Assembly: GCF_900184895.1 (NCBI RefSeq)
Contig: NZ_FXZK01000017.1
Coordinates: 1-52,325 of the forward strand
Origin: Flavimaricola marinus
Lineage (GTDB): Bacteria > Pseudomonadota > Alphaproteobacteria > Rhodobacterales > Rhodobacteraceae
Length of the DNA stretch: 52,325 nt
Reading direction: 5' to 3'
The translations under genes were made by a program, and so were the position numbers. Positions 7,962-16,626 of this stretch are shown here, one piece after another; positions within the stretch are counted from its first letter, which is position 1; each line of letters starts with the position of its first letter. The notes below the pieces were generated by a model that saw only the letters and a list, made by a program, of their open reading frames with translations, was not told the origin of the DNA and made no database searches.

Positions 7962-9121
7962 GATGCCCCTCCCCCCAAGACACGCGCCATCCGCCCTTCG
8001 GACAGGCCTTTCGCGGGAGCCGAGACCACCTGGTCACCCTCGGCCAGTCCGCTCACGATCTCCAGCCGTGCGTCTTCCGTGCGGTGGCCGAACACCGCAG
8101 AAACCTCGGTCAGTTTCTCGTCCCGCACCACCCAGACGCGGCCCTGGTGCCCATCGAAACCGCTGACGGCAATCTCGGGCACAAGGAAGGCTTCGGTCAG
8201 AAGAGCGACGGTGATCCTGACTTCGGCCTGTTCTCCCAGATAGACTTGCGGCGGACAGCGGTCGCAGGCGATCCAGACGCGCCGCTCCTCGTTGACGCGA
8301 TCACTCTCGATACCGATCCGCGCCACCGTGCCGCTAAAGACCTCGTGTGGCAGCGACCGCAGCCGAACTTCTGCCGACTGGCCCAAGGCAATGGCACCGG
8401 CACGCGCTTCGTCGACATAAGCCAGTGTCCAAACGGTTGTGGGGTCCATCAGCGTGAAAATCGGCTCGCCCGCACGCACGACCGTGCCCGCCTCGACATG
8501 TCGATCAACGACAATCGCGTCGAAGGGTGCCCTCAGAACATGATGATCGAGGAGCGCTTGCTCGTAGCGCAATGCAGCTTCGGCATCGGCACGTTGTGCC
8601 AGCGCGACCGCGATATCGCTTTCGGCCACGGCAAGCTCCGCGGCCGCGACGTCCACGTCGCGCTGCGCTTCCTCCGCTCTTTGCGCAGAGATCGTGTTGC
8701 GGACGGCCAAGGCTTGTTGACGGGTATTGGTCGCCTCACGCTGTGCAAGAACGGCACGTGCACGCACGACGTTCGCGCGGGTTCGTCCAAGTGTCGCGTC
8801 CGCCGCTTCGGCGGATGCGGCGGCACGTGCCACCCGGGCCTCCTGTTCGGCGGCGTGCAGTCGCGCCAGTATCTGACCCCGCGCAACGGCATCGCCATTA
8901 TCGACCTCCAGACCGGTCAAGGCGGCGCCAACCTCGAACCCGATCCGGGAAACGATGCGCGCCTCCACCGTGCCAAGTCCGTAGATCCGGACCGGAACAT
9001 CCCGATCGATGGTGACCACCTGCACCGCGATGGGGCGTTCGGTCAGAAAGAACCAACCGGCCATGACGATCAATGCGATGACGGCAATGGCAACGAGGCT
9101 TCGGCGTGTTCTGCGTTTCAT
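7958..9121 (-). CDS. HlyD/DevB-type periplasmic adaptor
   Basis: A 387-residue protein starting at the ATG at 9121 (MKRRTRRSLVAIAVIALIVMAG in two parts), a basic N-terminus followed by a single membrane anchor. A biotinyl-lipoyl-like half-motif precedes a long alanine-rich coiled coil (about 95-200), and the second lipoyl half (LRAPFDAIVVDRHVEAGTVV) and a beta-barrel region follow. Such adaptors bridge an inner-membrane transporter to the outer membrane. It is coupled by ATGA overlaps to tetR upstream and the permease downstream. No outer-membrane channel gene is in the operon. Confidence 0.85.
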   Translation of the reverse strand: MKRRTRRSLVAIAVIALIVMAGWFFLTERPIAVQVVTIDRDVPVRIYGLGTVEARIVSRIGFEVGAALTGLEVDNGDAVARGQILARLHAAEQEARVARAAASAEAADATLGRTRANVVRARAVLAQREATNTRQQALAVRNTISAQRAEEAQRDVDVAAAELAVAESDIAVALAQRADAEAALRYEQALLDHHVLRAPFDAIVVDRHVEAGTVVRAGEPIFTLMDPTTVWTLAYVDEARAGAIALGQSAEVRLRSLPHEVFSGTVARIGIESDRVNEERRVWIACDRCPPQVYLGEQAEVRITVALLTEAFLVPEIAVSGFDGHQGRVWVVRDEKLTEVSAVFGHRTEDARLEIVSGLAEGDQVVSAPAKGLSEGRMARVLGGGAS

Positions 9122-9732
9122 GAGCTTGGCTCCCCGTCTGGGGCGCCCCGAAACAGGCGCATCTGCGCGTCGAGAAGTCGCTCGCCCTCTGTCGCAAGCG
9201 GGAACGAGCGGTCGCCGAGTGACCAACGCAGCGCCATCCCCTGAATCAGCGAAATCAACAGGACCGCGGCATCTTCCGGGACAAGATCGGAGCGAACGCG
9301 CCCCGTATCACGGGCGCGGGTGAGCTCTGCCTGCAGCAGTCCCTGAAACCGCGTCATCAGTACGCGGAAACTCTGCCGCAGATCGCTGTTTTCGGTTTGC
9401 AATTCGTGTGAATGCAGGATCGCGGGGATCGCGGGATTGGCTTCTATCTGGCGAAATTGAACGAGAACGAGCGCGACCAGCTGTCGATCCGGCTCACGCT
9501 CTTTCGCCAGTGCTCCCTGCCATGCGTTTGTCATCCTTTCAGTGATGACCTCTGCCACCGCCTGCCAAAGGGCCTGTTTCGTCGGGAAATGTCGGAAGAT
9601 CGCGGGTTGGGTCAGCCCAACGGCATCCGCGACTGCCTGGGTCGTAAGCCGGTCCGGCCCAAGCTCATCAGCCAACCTCAGGGCGGTTGCAACGATCTCT
9701 GCCTTGCGATCATCGGCGGATTTGCGCGGCAT
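9118..9732 (-). CDS. TetR-family regulator of the exporter operon
   Basis: A 204-residue protein. The N-terminal helix-turn-helix domain (LTTQAVADAVGLTQPAIFRHFPTK, in two parts) is typical of TetR. The C-terminal ligand-binding half is generic and does not indicate the inducer. It is the first gene of the operon with adaptor, permease, ATPase and membrane protein. A palindrome 12 bases upstream of its start is a likely operator for self-repression and hence repression of the exporter. Confidence 0.85.
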   Translation of the reverse strand: MPRKSADDRKAEIVATALRLADELGPDRLTTQAVADAVGLTQPAIFRHFPTKQALWQAVAEVITERMTNAWQGALAKEREPDRQLVALVLVQFRQIEANPAIPAILHSHELQTENSDLRQSFRVLMTRFQGLLQAELTRARDTGRVRSDLVPEDAAVLLISLIQGMALRWSLGDRSFPLATEGERLLDAQMRLFRGAPDGEPSS

Positions 9733-9743
9733 TTCTGTTGTCC

Positions 9744-9767
9744 TAGTTAGTTATCTATTACTAACTA
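9744..9767. promoter_or_regulatory. palindromic operator upstream of tetR-led operon
   Basis: Perfect 8-base arms TAGTTAGT (9744-9751) and ACTAACTA (9760-9767) flank an 8-base AT-rich spacer, in an AT-rich gap 12 bases before the tetR start. Size and symmetry fit a TetR dimer site. Binding is inferred. Confidence 0.6.
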
Positions 9768-9831
9768 ATATCTCTCCTTTCGTTCTTCAAGTGCCGTTCT
9801 GCGGCCCCCCGCCCGGAGGACCTGACGTTCA

Positions 9832-11181
9832 TCAGACCGCCACTGCATGCCGCGCGATATTGGTCGCAAGATAGGCATCAAAGACTGCTGCAACCACTCG
9901 CACAACCGGCGCGCCTTCCTTGGTCATAGAGATCCGGCCAGCACGGCGCGCAATCAGTCCGTCCGCTTCGAGCGTGGCCAATTCCTGCTCATGGATGTGA
10001 TACCAATTCTGCGAGACACCGGCCCGCAGGGCCGCCGCATCAAGATCAACTTCGCCGGTACACATCAGCCGGTCGATCACATGGCCCCGCAAAGTATCAT
10101 CCTGGCTCAGGGCGACGCCCTTGGCGACCGGCAAAACACCGGCGTCGATGGACCGTGCCCAAGCCCCGGTTTCCGACAGGTTCTGCACATATCCCGAAGG
10201 GGTGCGACCGATGGATGTCGATCCAACCCCGAGCATGGTTTCGGCACGATCCGTGGTATAGCCTTGGAAATTGCGCCGCAGGGTGCCTGCCTTGGCGGCT
10301 TTCGCCATGGAATCGTTTGGAAGTGCGAAGTGATCCAGTCCGATGGCGACGTACCCCGCCTCGACCAGCGCGCTGGCGGCCGATTGTGATTGTCGAAGCC
10401 GTTCTGCGCTCCCCGGCAGCGCGGTTTCATCGATCAGTCGCTGTTTCTTGGCCATCCAAGGCACATGTGCATAGCCGAAGAGCGCAATCCGGTCCGGGCG
10501 CATGTCGATGCAGAGGCGGATCGTTTCCAGCAGCGTGGCGACAGTCTGGTGCGGCAGGCCGTAGATCAAATCGAAGTTGATGCCCGCCACCCCTGCCAGG
10601 CGCAACTCTTCGACCGAATGGCGCACCATTTCGGGTGGCTGGACGCGATTAATGGCTTTCTGAACCTTCGGATCGAATTCCTGCACGCCGAAACTGGCGC
10701 GGGTGAAGCCCAACTGTCCGATCCGCCGGATCATTTCATCCGTGAGCGTGCGCGGATCGCTCTCGATGGCAAGTTCGGCGTCAGCGGTGATGTCGAAATT
10801 GTCCCGGACGCTCTGCATCGCGCGCTCCAGATCATCCGGCACCAGCGCCGTCGGTGTCCCCCCACCCCAATGCAAATGAGAAATCGACATGCGGTCCGGC
10901 AATTGTTTGGCCAGAAGACGGATTTCCTGGTTGAGCGTCTGCGCGTATTGCGCGACAGGCGCATCTTTTCGGGCCAACTTCATGTTGCACCCGCAATACC
11001 AGCAAAGCTCGCGGCAATAGGGAACGTGCAAATAGAGAGATACGGGTTCCTTTGGAGAGAGCGAGGAGAGCCAGTTGGCGTAATCCGCTGGCCTTACCGC
11101 CTTGGAGAAGTGCGGGGCAGTCGGATAACTCGTGTAGCGCGGTACATTGCGGCTCATGTAGGTTTTCAGCGTGTCCGTCAT
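9832..11181 (-). CDS. hemN: oxygen-independent coproporphyrinogen III oxidase
   Basis: A 449-residue radical-SAM enzyme of full family length. It makes protoporphyrinogen IX from coproporphyrinogen III without oxygen, supplying haem during anaerobic growth. The N-terminal part has YTSYPTAPHF. The iron-sulfur motif is C56-x3-C60-x2-C63, followed by C65, as in true HemN rather than HemW proteins. SHLHWGGGTPT and FGVQEFDPKVQKAINR are the family SAM and substrate regions. It stands alone, with an FNR-like site 137 bases upstream of its ATG, which fits induction under low oxygen alongside the neighbouring nitrate reductase operon. Confidence 0.93.
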   Translation of the reverse strand: MTDTLKTYMSRNVPRYTSYPTAPHFSKAVRPADYANWLSSLSPKEPVSLYLHVPYCRELCWYCGCNMKLARKDAPVAQYAQTLNQEIRLLAKQLPDRMSISHLHWGGGTPTALVPDDLERAMQSVRDNFDITADAELAIESDPRTLTDEMIRRIGQLGFTRASFGVQEFDPKVQKAINRVQPPEMVRHSVEELRLAGVAGINFDLIYGLPHQTVATLLETIRLCIDMRPDRIALFGYAHVPWMAKKQRLIDETALPGSAERLRQSQSAASALVEAGYVAIGLDHFALPNDSMAKAAKAGTLRRNFQGYTTDRAETMLGVGSTSIGRTPSGYVQNLSETGAWARSIDAGVLPVAKGVALSQDDTLRGHVIDRLMCTGEVDLDAAALRAGVSQNWYHIHEQELATLEADGLIARRAGRISMTKEGAPVVRVVAAVFDAYLATNIARHAVAV

Positions 11182-11317
11182 TGATGTTCCGATCTGCTCC
11201 GATCATGCCCCGACTTGATTCCGGGAAAAAATGTCGCGCGATTGTTGCCTGTCTTCCAAAAGCCATTTCAATCAGCTCATGTTCTGATCATTCTCACCGA
11301 CAACCCTTGATCCGTCC

Positions 11318-11331
11318 TTGACCGAGATCAC
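11318..11331. promoter_or_regulatory. FNR-like box upstream of hemN
   Basis: TTGAC-CGAG-ATCAC matches the FNR/NnrR consensus TTGAT-N4-ATCAA at 8 of 10 positions. It lies between the DUF2478 gene and hemN, 137 bases upstream of hemN, with nothing else to control on that side. Confidence 0.5.
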
Positions 11332-11350
11332 AGATGCGGCGTGAAAGGTC

Positions 11351-11869
11351 TCAGGCCACATCCCGTTCCTTGTTCAACACAGTTTGTAGCCAACGGACCA
11401 AGTCCTCCAGGGAAGGCTCGAGCTCTGTTGCTTCAGGGCCCACGAAGTCTTGAAAGGCCTCCAAGTTTAATGCGTTGACCCCAACAAGAACGGGCATATC
11501 GCGCGCAATGGCCTCTGCGATCACCGAACGGAACCCCCGACCATCGGCCTCATGCTTTCCGAACTTGTTCACGATCAGCAGCTCCGGGGTGGCCTCAAGC
11601 CCTGTCTCGACCAGTCCAACAGCCGTTTCGAGAGTGGCAGGGTCCAGTCGGCATCCCCTCGCCCCGGCCCCGAGGTTCTGGGAAATTCGCAACACAGGCC
11701 CATCCGGGAGCACCTTGACATCCATGTCGCACGGATGCGCGCCACAATCCGTGTTGATCTGAACCGTGCCGCATGTTCGATACCCGTCAGACGCGAGGTG
11801 TTGCGCCAAAGTGAAAAGCAACTGATCGGTATCACCGCGCCCAGGGCCCATCGTATAAGCAATCTTCAT
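11351..11869 (-). CDS. DUF2478 P-loop-like protein at end of nar operon
   Basis: A 172-residue protein from the ATG at 11869. The start MKIAYTMGPGRGDTDQLL resembles a nucleotide-binding loop, and LLIVNKFGKHEADGRGFR and the Cys residues in the TDCGAHPCDMDVK region are DUF2478 hallmarks. The family is usually found with molybdenum-enzyme or molybdate-transport genes. It follows moeA by 16 bases as the last gene of the long nar operon, supporting a role in molybdenum cofactor supply or insertion. The precise activity is unknown. Confidence 0.78.
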   Translation of the reverse strand: MKIAYTMGPGRGDTDQLLFTLAQHLASDGYRTCGTVQINTDCGAHPCDMDVKVLPDGPVLRISQNLGAGARGCRLDPATLETAVGLVETGLEATPELLIVNKFGKHEADGRGFRSVIAEAIARDMPVLVGVNALNLEAFQDFVGPEATELEPSLEDLVRWLQTVLNKERDVA

Positions 11870-11885
11870 GGTCTTTCTTCCTTTA

Positions 11886-13163
11886 TCAATCACGGAAGGG
11901 CTGGAACTCGACCAGCGCACCTTCCGGCAGAACTTCAACTTCCGACGGAATCAAAATGACGCCATCTGCTGCGGGAAGCCGCGCCACGCGGCCGGAATGG
12001 GTGGTCTTGTCAAAGCGGACGATCTCACGGCCTGTGCTGTCGAAACCTGAGATTTCCGCGAGCCGCACTTCGCATCGCCCGTAGCTGTGGCGCAACTCCT
12101 GTGACAGCACCACATGACGGCGGTCGGGCGATGACGCGCTGTTCCCGGCAAGGGACTGGCAAAGCACCGTTCCGAAAAGCTGCCAGGTGACGAATGCGGA
12201 GAGCGGATTGCCTGGCAGCCCCAGCCAATGCGCCTGTCCCAAACGACCGTACGAGACCGGCTTGCCGGGTTTTATCGCAACGCCGCTGAACACCATATCC
12301 AGACCAAGATCACTCAAGGCGGGTTTGACATGATCTTCCTCACCCACCGATATCCCGCCGGTGGTGACGATCAGGTCGACCTCGTCGGCAAGCGCGCTGA
12401 GCTGCTGCCGCAGAGCTGCGCGATTGTCCCGAAACCCCAGGACATCGACCAATTCGATCTCCGGAGCAGGGATCAGAGCGCTTAGCATCGGCGTATTCAC
12501 ATCCCAGATGCCGCCAGAGCTCAATGTCCGGCCGGGGGAATTCACTTCATCACCGGTGACAACAAGCGCAACCCGAAGCCGACGGCGCACGCAAACGGTT
12601 GCCCGCCCTGCTGCCGCGCAGGCTGCGATATCACGCCCCGTCAGGGTGCGGCCCGCAGGGACAACCATGTCGCCCGCCGCCATGTCCTCGCCCTTGCGCC
12701 GGACATGCGCGCCTGCCAGAATCTCATGCGAAACGATAATGGTGTTTTCTGTGCGTCGGACGTTTTCCTGCATCACGACCGCATCCGCACCATCGGGCAT
12801 CAGAGCGCCAGTAAAGATCTGTGCTGCCGCGCCCATCGGCAGCGGTTCCGAGCCGCGCTGCCCTGCCGGAATGCGGGTGACAACGGGAAGCCGCCACGGT
12901 CCCGGCCCGACCAGGCAGGCCGTGTTCAGCGCAAACCCGTCCATCGCGGCATTGTCAAACGGGGGTGCGGCCGCGATTGCAGCAATAGGTTCGGCCAGAG
13001 TTCGGCCACGCGCCCCGGCAAGCGCCACCTCTTCGGACTCCCGAACGTGTCCCGCGTTCCGCAAAATCTGCGCAACCGCTTCATCGATTGATATCAAATC
13101 CCCCGGATGATCAGCAGTGCCGCATCCGCACCCCTGCTCTTCGATCCTCGTGAGAACAGTCAT
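11886..13163 (-). CDS. moeA: molybdopterin molybdenumtransferase MoeA
   Basis: A 425-residue protein. MoeA inserts molybdenum into adenylylated molybdopterin. Visible motifs include PPFDNAAMDGFAL, AAQIFTGALMPDGADAVVMQE, the RRKGEDM segment, VVTGDEV, TTGGISVGEEDHVKPAL and WLGLPGNPLSAFV, in the order found in MoeA. The N-terminus carries an extra Cys-rich GCGCG stretch. The ATG at 13163 overlaps the carbonic anhydrase stop (ATGA), so it is translationally coupled within the nar operon. A second, housekeeping copy probably exists elsewhere, and this one would boost cofactor supply for NarG. Confidence 0.92.
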   Translation of the reverse strand: MTVLTRIEEQGCGCGTADHPGDLISIDEAVAQILRNAGHVRESEEVALAGARGRTLAEPIAAIAAAPPFDNAAMDGFALNTACLVGPGPWRLPVVTRIPAGQRGSEPLPMGAAAQIFTGALMPDGADAVVMQENVRRTENTIIVSHEILAGAHVRRKGEDMAAGDMVVPAGRTLTGRDIAACAAAGRATVCVRRRLRVALVVTGDEVNSPGRTLSSGGIWDVNTPMLSALIPAPEIELVDVLGFRDNRAALRQQLSALADEVDLIVTTGGISVGEEDHVKPALSDLGLDMVFSGVAIKPGKPVSYGRLGQAHWLGLPGNPLSAFVTWQLFGTVLCQSLAGNSASSPDRRHVVLSQELRHSYGRCEVRLAEISGFDSTGREIVRFDKTTHSGRVARLPAADGVILIPSEVEVLPEGALVEFQPFRD

Positions 13164-13777
13164 TTTGCAGCCTCCTGTTGGAAATGCCCCGGGCCCACAG
13201 TGCTGTCGAGATCGCGCAACCGCCCGTCCTTCAGGCCATAGATGAGCCCGTGAATGCGGATGTTGGCTTTTGCGCGCCAAGCTCTCTGCATGATCGGCGT
13301 TTCCGCAACACGCCGAACCCCTTCGATGACGTTGAATTCGGCCAGCCTGTCTTGCTTTGCTTCCGCGCAATCCTCCCGCGCGAGGTCCACGGCGTAGGCG
13401 CGGGCCAGGCGGCGGATCGGCTCCAACCAATGAACGGCCAGGCCATGCGGTAGGTCCTCCGTGGCGGCCTTCACGCCGCCGCAGCCATAATGGCCACAGA
13501 CAATGATCTCGCGAACACGCAACGCATCGACGGCAAACTCAAGCGCCGAAAGCATGTTCATGTCGCTCGAGTGGATCACATTGGCCACATTGCGATGGAC
13601 AAACACTTCGCCGGGATCCAGCCCGGCGACGACATTGGCAGGCACTCTGCTGTCAGAGCAGCCGATCCAGAAGAACTCGGGCGATTGCTGTTGTGCCAGC
13701 CTCGGGAAGTAACCCGGCTCCTCGGCATTGATCGTGTCAGACCACCGGGCATTCCGCTCCAGAAGATCAGCCAGCAT
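13160..13777 (-). CDS. beta-class carbonic anhydrase inside nar operon
   Basis: A 205-residue protein starting at the ATG at 13777, which has AAGGAG upstream. The zinc ligands C40, H96 and C99 and the D42/R44 pair are present (GCSDSRVP and CGHYGCGG), so it should interconvert carbon dioxide and bicarbonate. Length and sequence fit the bacterial beta class. It overlaps hemerythrin upstream and moeA downstream, so it belongs to the nar transcript. Its purpose there is not obvious. Proton or bicarbonate supply during respiration on organic acids is one guess. Confidence 0.9.
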   Translation of the reverse strand: MLADLLERNARWSDTINAEEPGYFPRLAQQQSPEFFWIGCSDSRVPANVVAGLDPGEVFVHRNVANVIHSSDMNMLSALEFAVDALRVREIIVCGHYGCGGVKAATEDLPHGLAVHWLEPIRRLARAYAVDLAREDCAEAKQDRLAEFNVIEGVRRVAETPIMQRAWRAKANIRIHGLIYGLKDGRLRDLDSTVGPGHFQQEAAK

Positions 13778-14339
13778 GTTCCGCTCCTTGTTCGGTTGCC
13801 TGTCCACGGCGCTCCAACATATGCGCGCGCATCTTTTCGAGATCTGCTTTGGTCAGCCGCGCGCGGGCTAGCGGAAGGAGGATGGCATTCTCGAGGATCA
13901 GATGGCGCCGCGCATGCGTGGCGAAGTCCGACATCTTGGCGCAGTCCGTTTCGGACAACGGCTTTTTGCGATCCGCTTGGGCCACGATCAACGCGGCAAT
14001 AGCCGGGGAATCGCCAATCGCATGGCGGTGATCGGCTTGCAGACGCGTGATCATCTTGTCAATTTCCTCGTCCGGATCGCATCGTTCCAGCATCAAGGGA
14101 AAGAGGTCACTCTCCTCGTCCGCAAGATGCTTTGGCAAATCGTCGATCAGGAATGTGCGCATCATTGCGATGTCTTCGTGATCGACCGGTTCTCCCTCCA
14201 CCATGCGATCGATCAGGGTGCAGACTTCCCGCTCACGCAGGTGGTCTTCGGCCATGAAATCCAATGGATTCTCTAGCGTCCCAAGGCGATGTGTTGCGCT
14301 GCGTGCCGTGTTCAGACGTCTGTCTCGATCTCGCGCCAT
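13767..14339 (-). CDS. hemerythrin-domain protein inside nar operon
   Basis: A 190-residue cytoplasmic protein with a four-helix hemerythrin domain. Likely di-iron ligands are H33, H71 and E75 (HLADEESDLFPLM), H104 or H106, and H142, H146 and E150 (HARRHLILENAILLPLA). Such proteins bind oxygen or NO or protect iron-sulfur enzymes. Its place between the narI-linked isomerase (16-base gap) and carbonic anhydrase (11-base overlap) ties it to nitrate respiration. It is distinct from the RIC-like protein at 29720-30193 and carries a longer N-terminus. Confidence 0.82.
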   Translation of the reverse strand: MARDRDRRLNTARSATHRLGTLENPLDFMAEDHLREREVCTLIDRMVEGEPVDHEDIAMMRTFLIDDLPKHLADEESDLFPLMLERCDPDEEIDKMITRLQADHRHAIGDSPAIAALIVAQADRKKPLSETDCAKMSDFATHARRHLILENAILLPLARARLTKADLEKMRAHMLERRGQATEQGAEHAG

Positions 14340-14355
14340 CGGTCCTTCCTCCCGT

Positions 14356-15153
14356 TCAGACCTGCTTCAAATCCGCCCCTTCGATATCTGCGGATTGGAC
14401 CAACTGGTCGACGAACCGCCGCGCTTCGCGCGCCCATGCGGCCTTTTCGAGCGCCTCCGCAATCCTGGCACGCACCGCAGCCAAGGGGAGAACTTGTCCC
14501 AAGGCCAGAGCGTCCATGCGAATGATGTGGTACCCGTGCCGTGTCAGGACCGGTTCGGATGTGACCTCCCCCTCAGCCAGAGTGCGCAGTGCGGCCTCGA
14601 ATTCCGGGACTGTATCTCCCGGACCCAATTGGCCTAAAGCTCCGCCCGAGGATTTCGACCCACAGTCACTTTCGCGGGCGGCCAGGGCGGCAAATGCTTT
14701 CGGATCGTTTGACGCGATGTCCAACAGTTTTTTGGCGCGGTTCAACGCACGGTCTCGGGCTTCCGCGTCTCTTGGATCACAGGCAATGAGAATATGTGAC
14801 ACCTCCCAAAGTGGCGGGGACCGAAAGCGCGAGGGATCCTTGCTCCACTCGGCCTCGATTGCAGCGTCATCGGGGACTCCGACATCGATGGCCTCTTCGA
14901 GGAGGCCCCGTATCCGGGCCTCCTCGTCGGTCTCGAAACGGCCCGGCCCCACCTCCTGCGGGTCAGCGGCAATGCCGCGTGATCGGGCTTCCTGCAGAAG
15001 CAGCGTTCGGATCGCAACTGCGTTGGCCGCCTTCCGCCAGGCAATTCCGGGCTTGCCCTTTGGGGCGTCCTGGTTCTGCGTTTCTGCGGCGACGAGCGTG
15101 TGCGGCACATGCTCGCCGTTCACGATCAGATCGGGAAACATTGCTGCATTCAT
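14356..15153 (-). CDS. parvulin-type peptidyl-prolyl isomerase of nar operon
   Basis: A 265-residue protein. The rotamase domain lies at about 115-215 (VSHILIAC at its start, GALGQLGPGDTVPEFEAALRTL in two parts, and TRHGYHIIRMDAL at its end). No signal peptide is visible, so it probably acts in the cytoplasm, unlike SurA. It resembles the NifM-like isomerases that help metalloenzymes fold. It starts 5 bases after narI, and this narI-isomerase arrangement suggests a maturation factor for NarGHI, which is cytoplasm-facing. Confidence 0.82.
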   Translation of the reverse strand: MNAAMFPDLIVNGEHVPHTLVAAETQNQDAPKGKPGIAWRKAANAVAIRTLLLQEARSRGIAADPQEVGPGRFETDEEARIRGLLEEAIDVGVPDDAAIEAEWSKDPSRFRSPPLWEVSHILIACDPRDAEARDRALNRAKKLLDIASNDPKAFAALAARESDCGSKSSGGALGQLGPGDTVPEFEAALRTLAEGEVTSEPVLTRHGYHIIRMDALALGQVLPLAAVRARIAEALEKAAWAREARRFVDQLVQSADIEGADLKQV

Positions 15154-15158
15154 GATCC

Positions 15159-15908
15159 CTACTCCGCCGGCGTTGCTTTGGGCGCAGCGCGCTTGGGCAG
15201 TGGTTTCTGCCGCCGCGAGCGCACCAATTGGTATCCGGGGCGCAACAGGTACCGGAACGGCGCGGCAAAACCGGACACCATGTGCACCAGCCGGGTGAAC
15301 GGAAACAGTGCCGTGATGATGAGCCCGAGGAAGATGTGCAGTTTGTAGAGCCAGTGCACGTCAACCACCATGGCCCAGGCGTTCAGGTTCCATGACACGA
15401 TGCTCTGCGACCAGGTCATGAAACGCACCATCTCTGCGCCATCCATGTGTTGCAGGGTCTGCGTGATGGTCAGAAGGCCGATCACCAGCTGCCACCAGAT
15501 CAATACCATGATAATGATGTCAGCCCAGCTGGATGTCATCCGGATACGGCTGTCGCCCAAGCGGCGATGCAATAGCATTGTCGCACCGATCAATGCAGCG
15601 ATGCCCGCAGGGCCGCCAATGAGCACGGCCATCCATTGCTTGACCCAGTACGGCACGCCAATCGCGTCCAGCACCCAGACCGGGGTAAAGAGCCCGACCA
15701 GATGCCCGAAGAAGACGGTGATGATGCCGACGTGAAACAGGATCGACCCCCAGATCAGTTGCTTGCGACGCAAAAGCTGGCTCGATGAGCTCTTCCACGT
15801 GAATTGATCCCGATCGTAGCGGGCGATCGAGCCGACCACGAGGATGGTCAACGCGGCATAGGGCATTATGCCGAAGATGATGAAATCGATATCGAAATTG
15901 GCAAACAT
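15159..15908 (-). CDS. narI: respiratory nitrate reductase, gamma (cytochrome b) subunit
   Basis: A 249-residue protein with five membrane segments. It takes electrons from quinol through two b haems and passes them to NarH. Conserved His candidates for haem ligation are H59 and H69 (LFHVGIITVFFGHLVG) plus the pair in VHWLYKLHIFLGL and FTRLVHMVSGF near the C-terminus, matching the positions in E. coli NarI. The C-terminal tail is basic. It follows narJ by 12 bases. Confidence 0.95.
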   Translation of the reverse strand: MFANFDIDFIIFGIMPYAALTILVVGSIARYDRDQFTWKSSSSQLLRRKQLIWGSILFHVGIITVFFGHLVGLFTPVWVLDAIGVPYWVKQWMAVLIGGPAGIAALIGATMLLHRRLGDSRIRMTSSWADIIIMVLIWWQLVIGLLTITQTLQHMDGAEMVRFMTWSQSIVSWNLNAWAMVVDVHWLYKLHIFLGLIITALFPFTRLVHMVSGFAAPFRYLLRPGYQLVRSRRQKPLPKRAAPKATPAE

Positions 15909-15920
15909 GGTGCTTTCTCC

Positions 15921-16625
15921 CTATTCGGCCGCGTGGTGCGGTGCGGGATTGACGGGTGTGTCCATGCGCGAAAGCATGTCACGAACTTGCGGGCACCCCG
16001 CATTCGGGTCTGGGCCGAAAAGCACTTCGCTTTCTTCCCAAACCTCGTCGAGGGCCTCCAGATCGGAAGGATCGTCATCGGGCTGCGCCAGCATCTCGGC
16101 CACTGCGCCCTGGTCGGCCTTTGCGCCTGCCAGCTGCAAGAGGCTGGCAAACACAGCACCGTAGTTGCTTTCCCGCCGGCCAAGTCGTGCGTTCAACGCC
16201 TCAAAGATATGGGCTGCATCCGCGAGAATGTCCTGTGCTTCCGAGAAGGGACGCGTCGACAGGAATTCCAGCAGGACCGGCAGGTGATCAGGCAGTTCCG
16301 ATGTATTCGGCTCGAAGCCGCCCGCGCGATAGGTCTCGATCAGAGACACCATCGCCCCGCCCCGGTCCCGGCTTTCGCCGTGGACATGCTCGAAGAGGTT
16401 GAGCGACAGGGTCCGCGATCGGTCGAAGAGCAGCACGAACTGTTCTTCGAGGTCATAGATGTCGCGCCCGCCAAGCTCCTCCACCAGCGGGCGCAACGCC
16501 CGACGGGCTGCTGCTGTCAAACGCGTGTCCGAGGCCAGAACGGCGCCGATCTCGGGCATGGCATGCTGCAGCTCGCGTGTCGGGTAGCTCAGAATGAGCG
16601 AGAGTGCTTTCAAAGTCCGGTCCAT
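15921..16625 (-). CDS. narJ: nitrate reductase assembly chaperone
   Basis: A 234-residue protein from the ATG at 16625, one base after the narH stop. It is a NarJ/TorD-family chaperone: LSLILSYPTRELQ at the start, LYDLEEQFVLLFDRS-like helix (here IYDLEEQFVLLFDRSRTLSLNLFEHVHG in two parts), and LPVLLEFLS. It holds NarG until the molybdenum cofactor and the iron-sulfur cluster are inserted and until it docks on NarI. The acidic C-terminus is typical. Confidence 0.93.
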   Translation of the reverse strand: MDRTLKALSLILSYPTRELQHAMPEIGAVLASDTRLTAAARRALRPLVEELGGRDIYDLEEQFVLLFDRSRTLSLNLFEHVHGESRDRGGAMVSLIETYRAGGFEPNTSELPDHLPVLLEFLSTRPFSEAQDILADAAHIFEALNARLGRRESNYGAVFASLLQLAGAKADQGAVAEMLAQPDDDPSDLEALDEVWEESEVLFGPDPNAGCPQVRDMLSRMDTPVNPAPHHAAE

Positions 16626-16626
16626 A

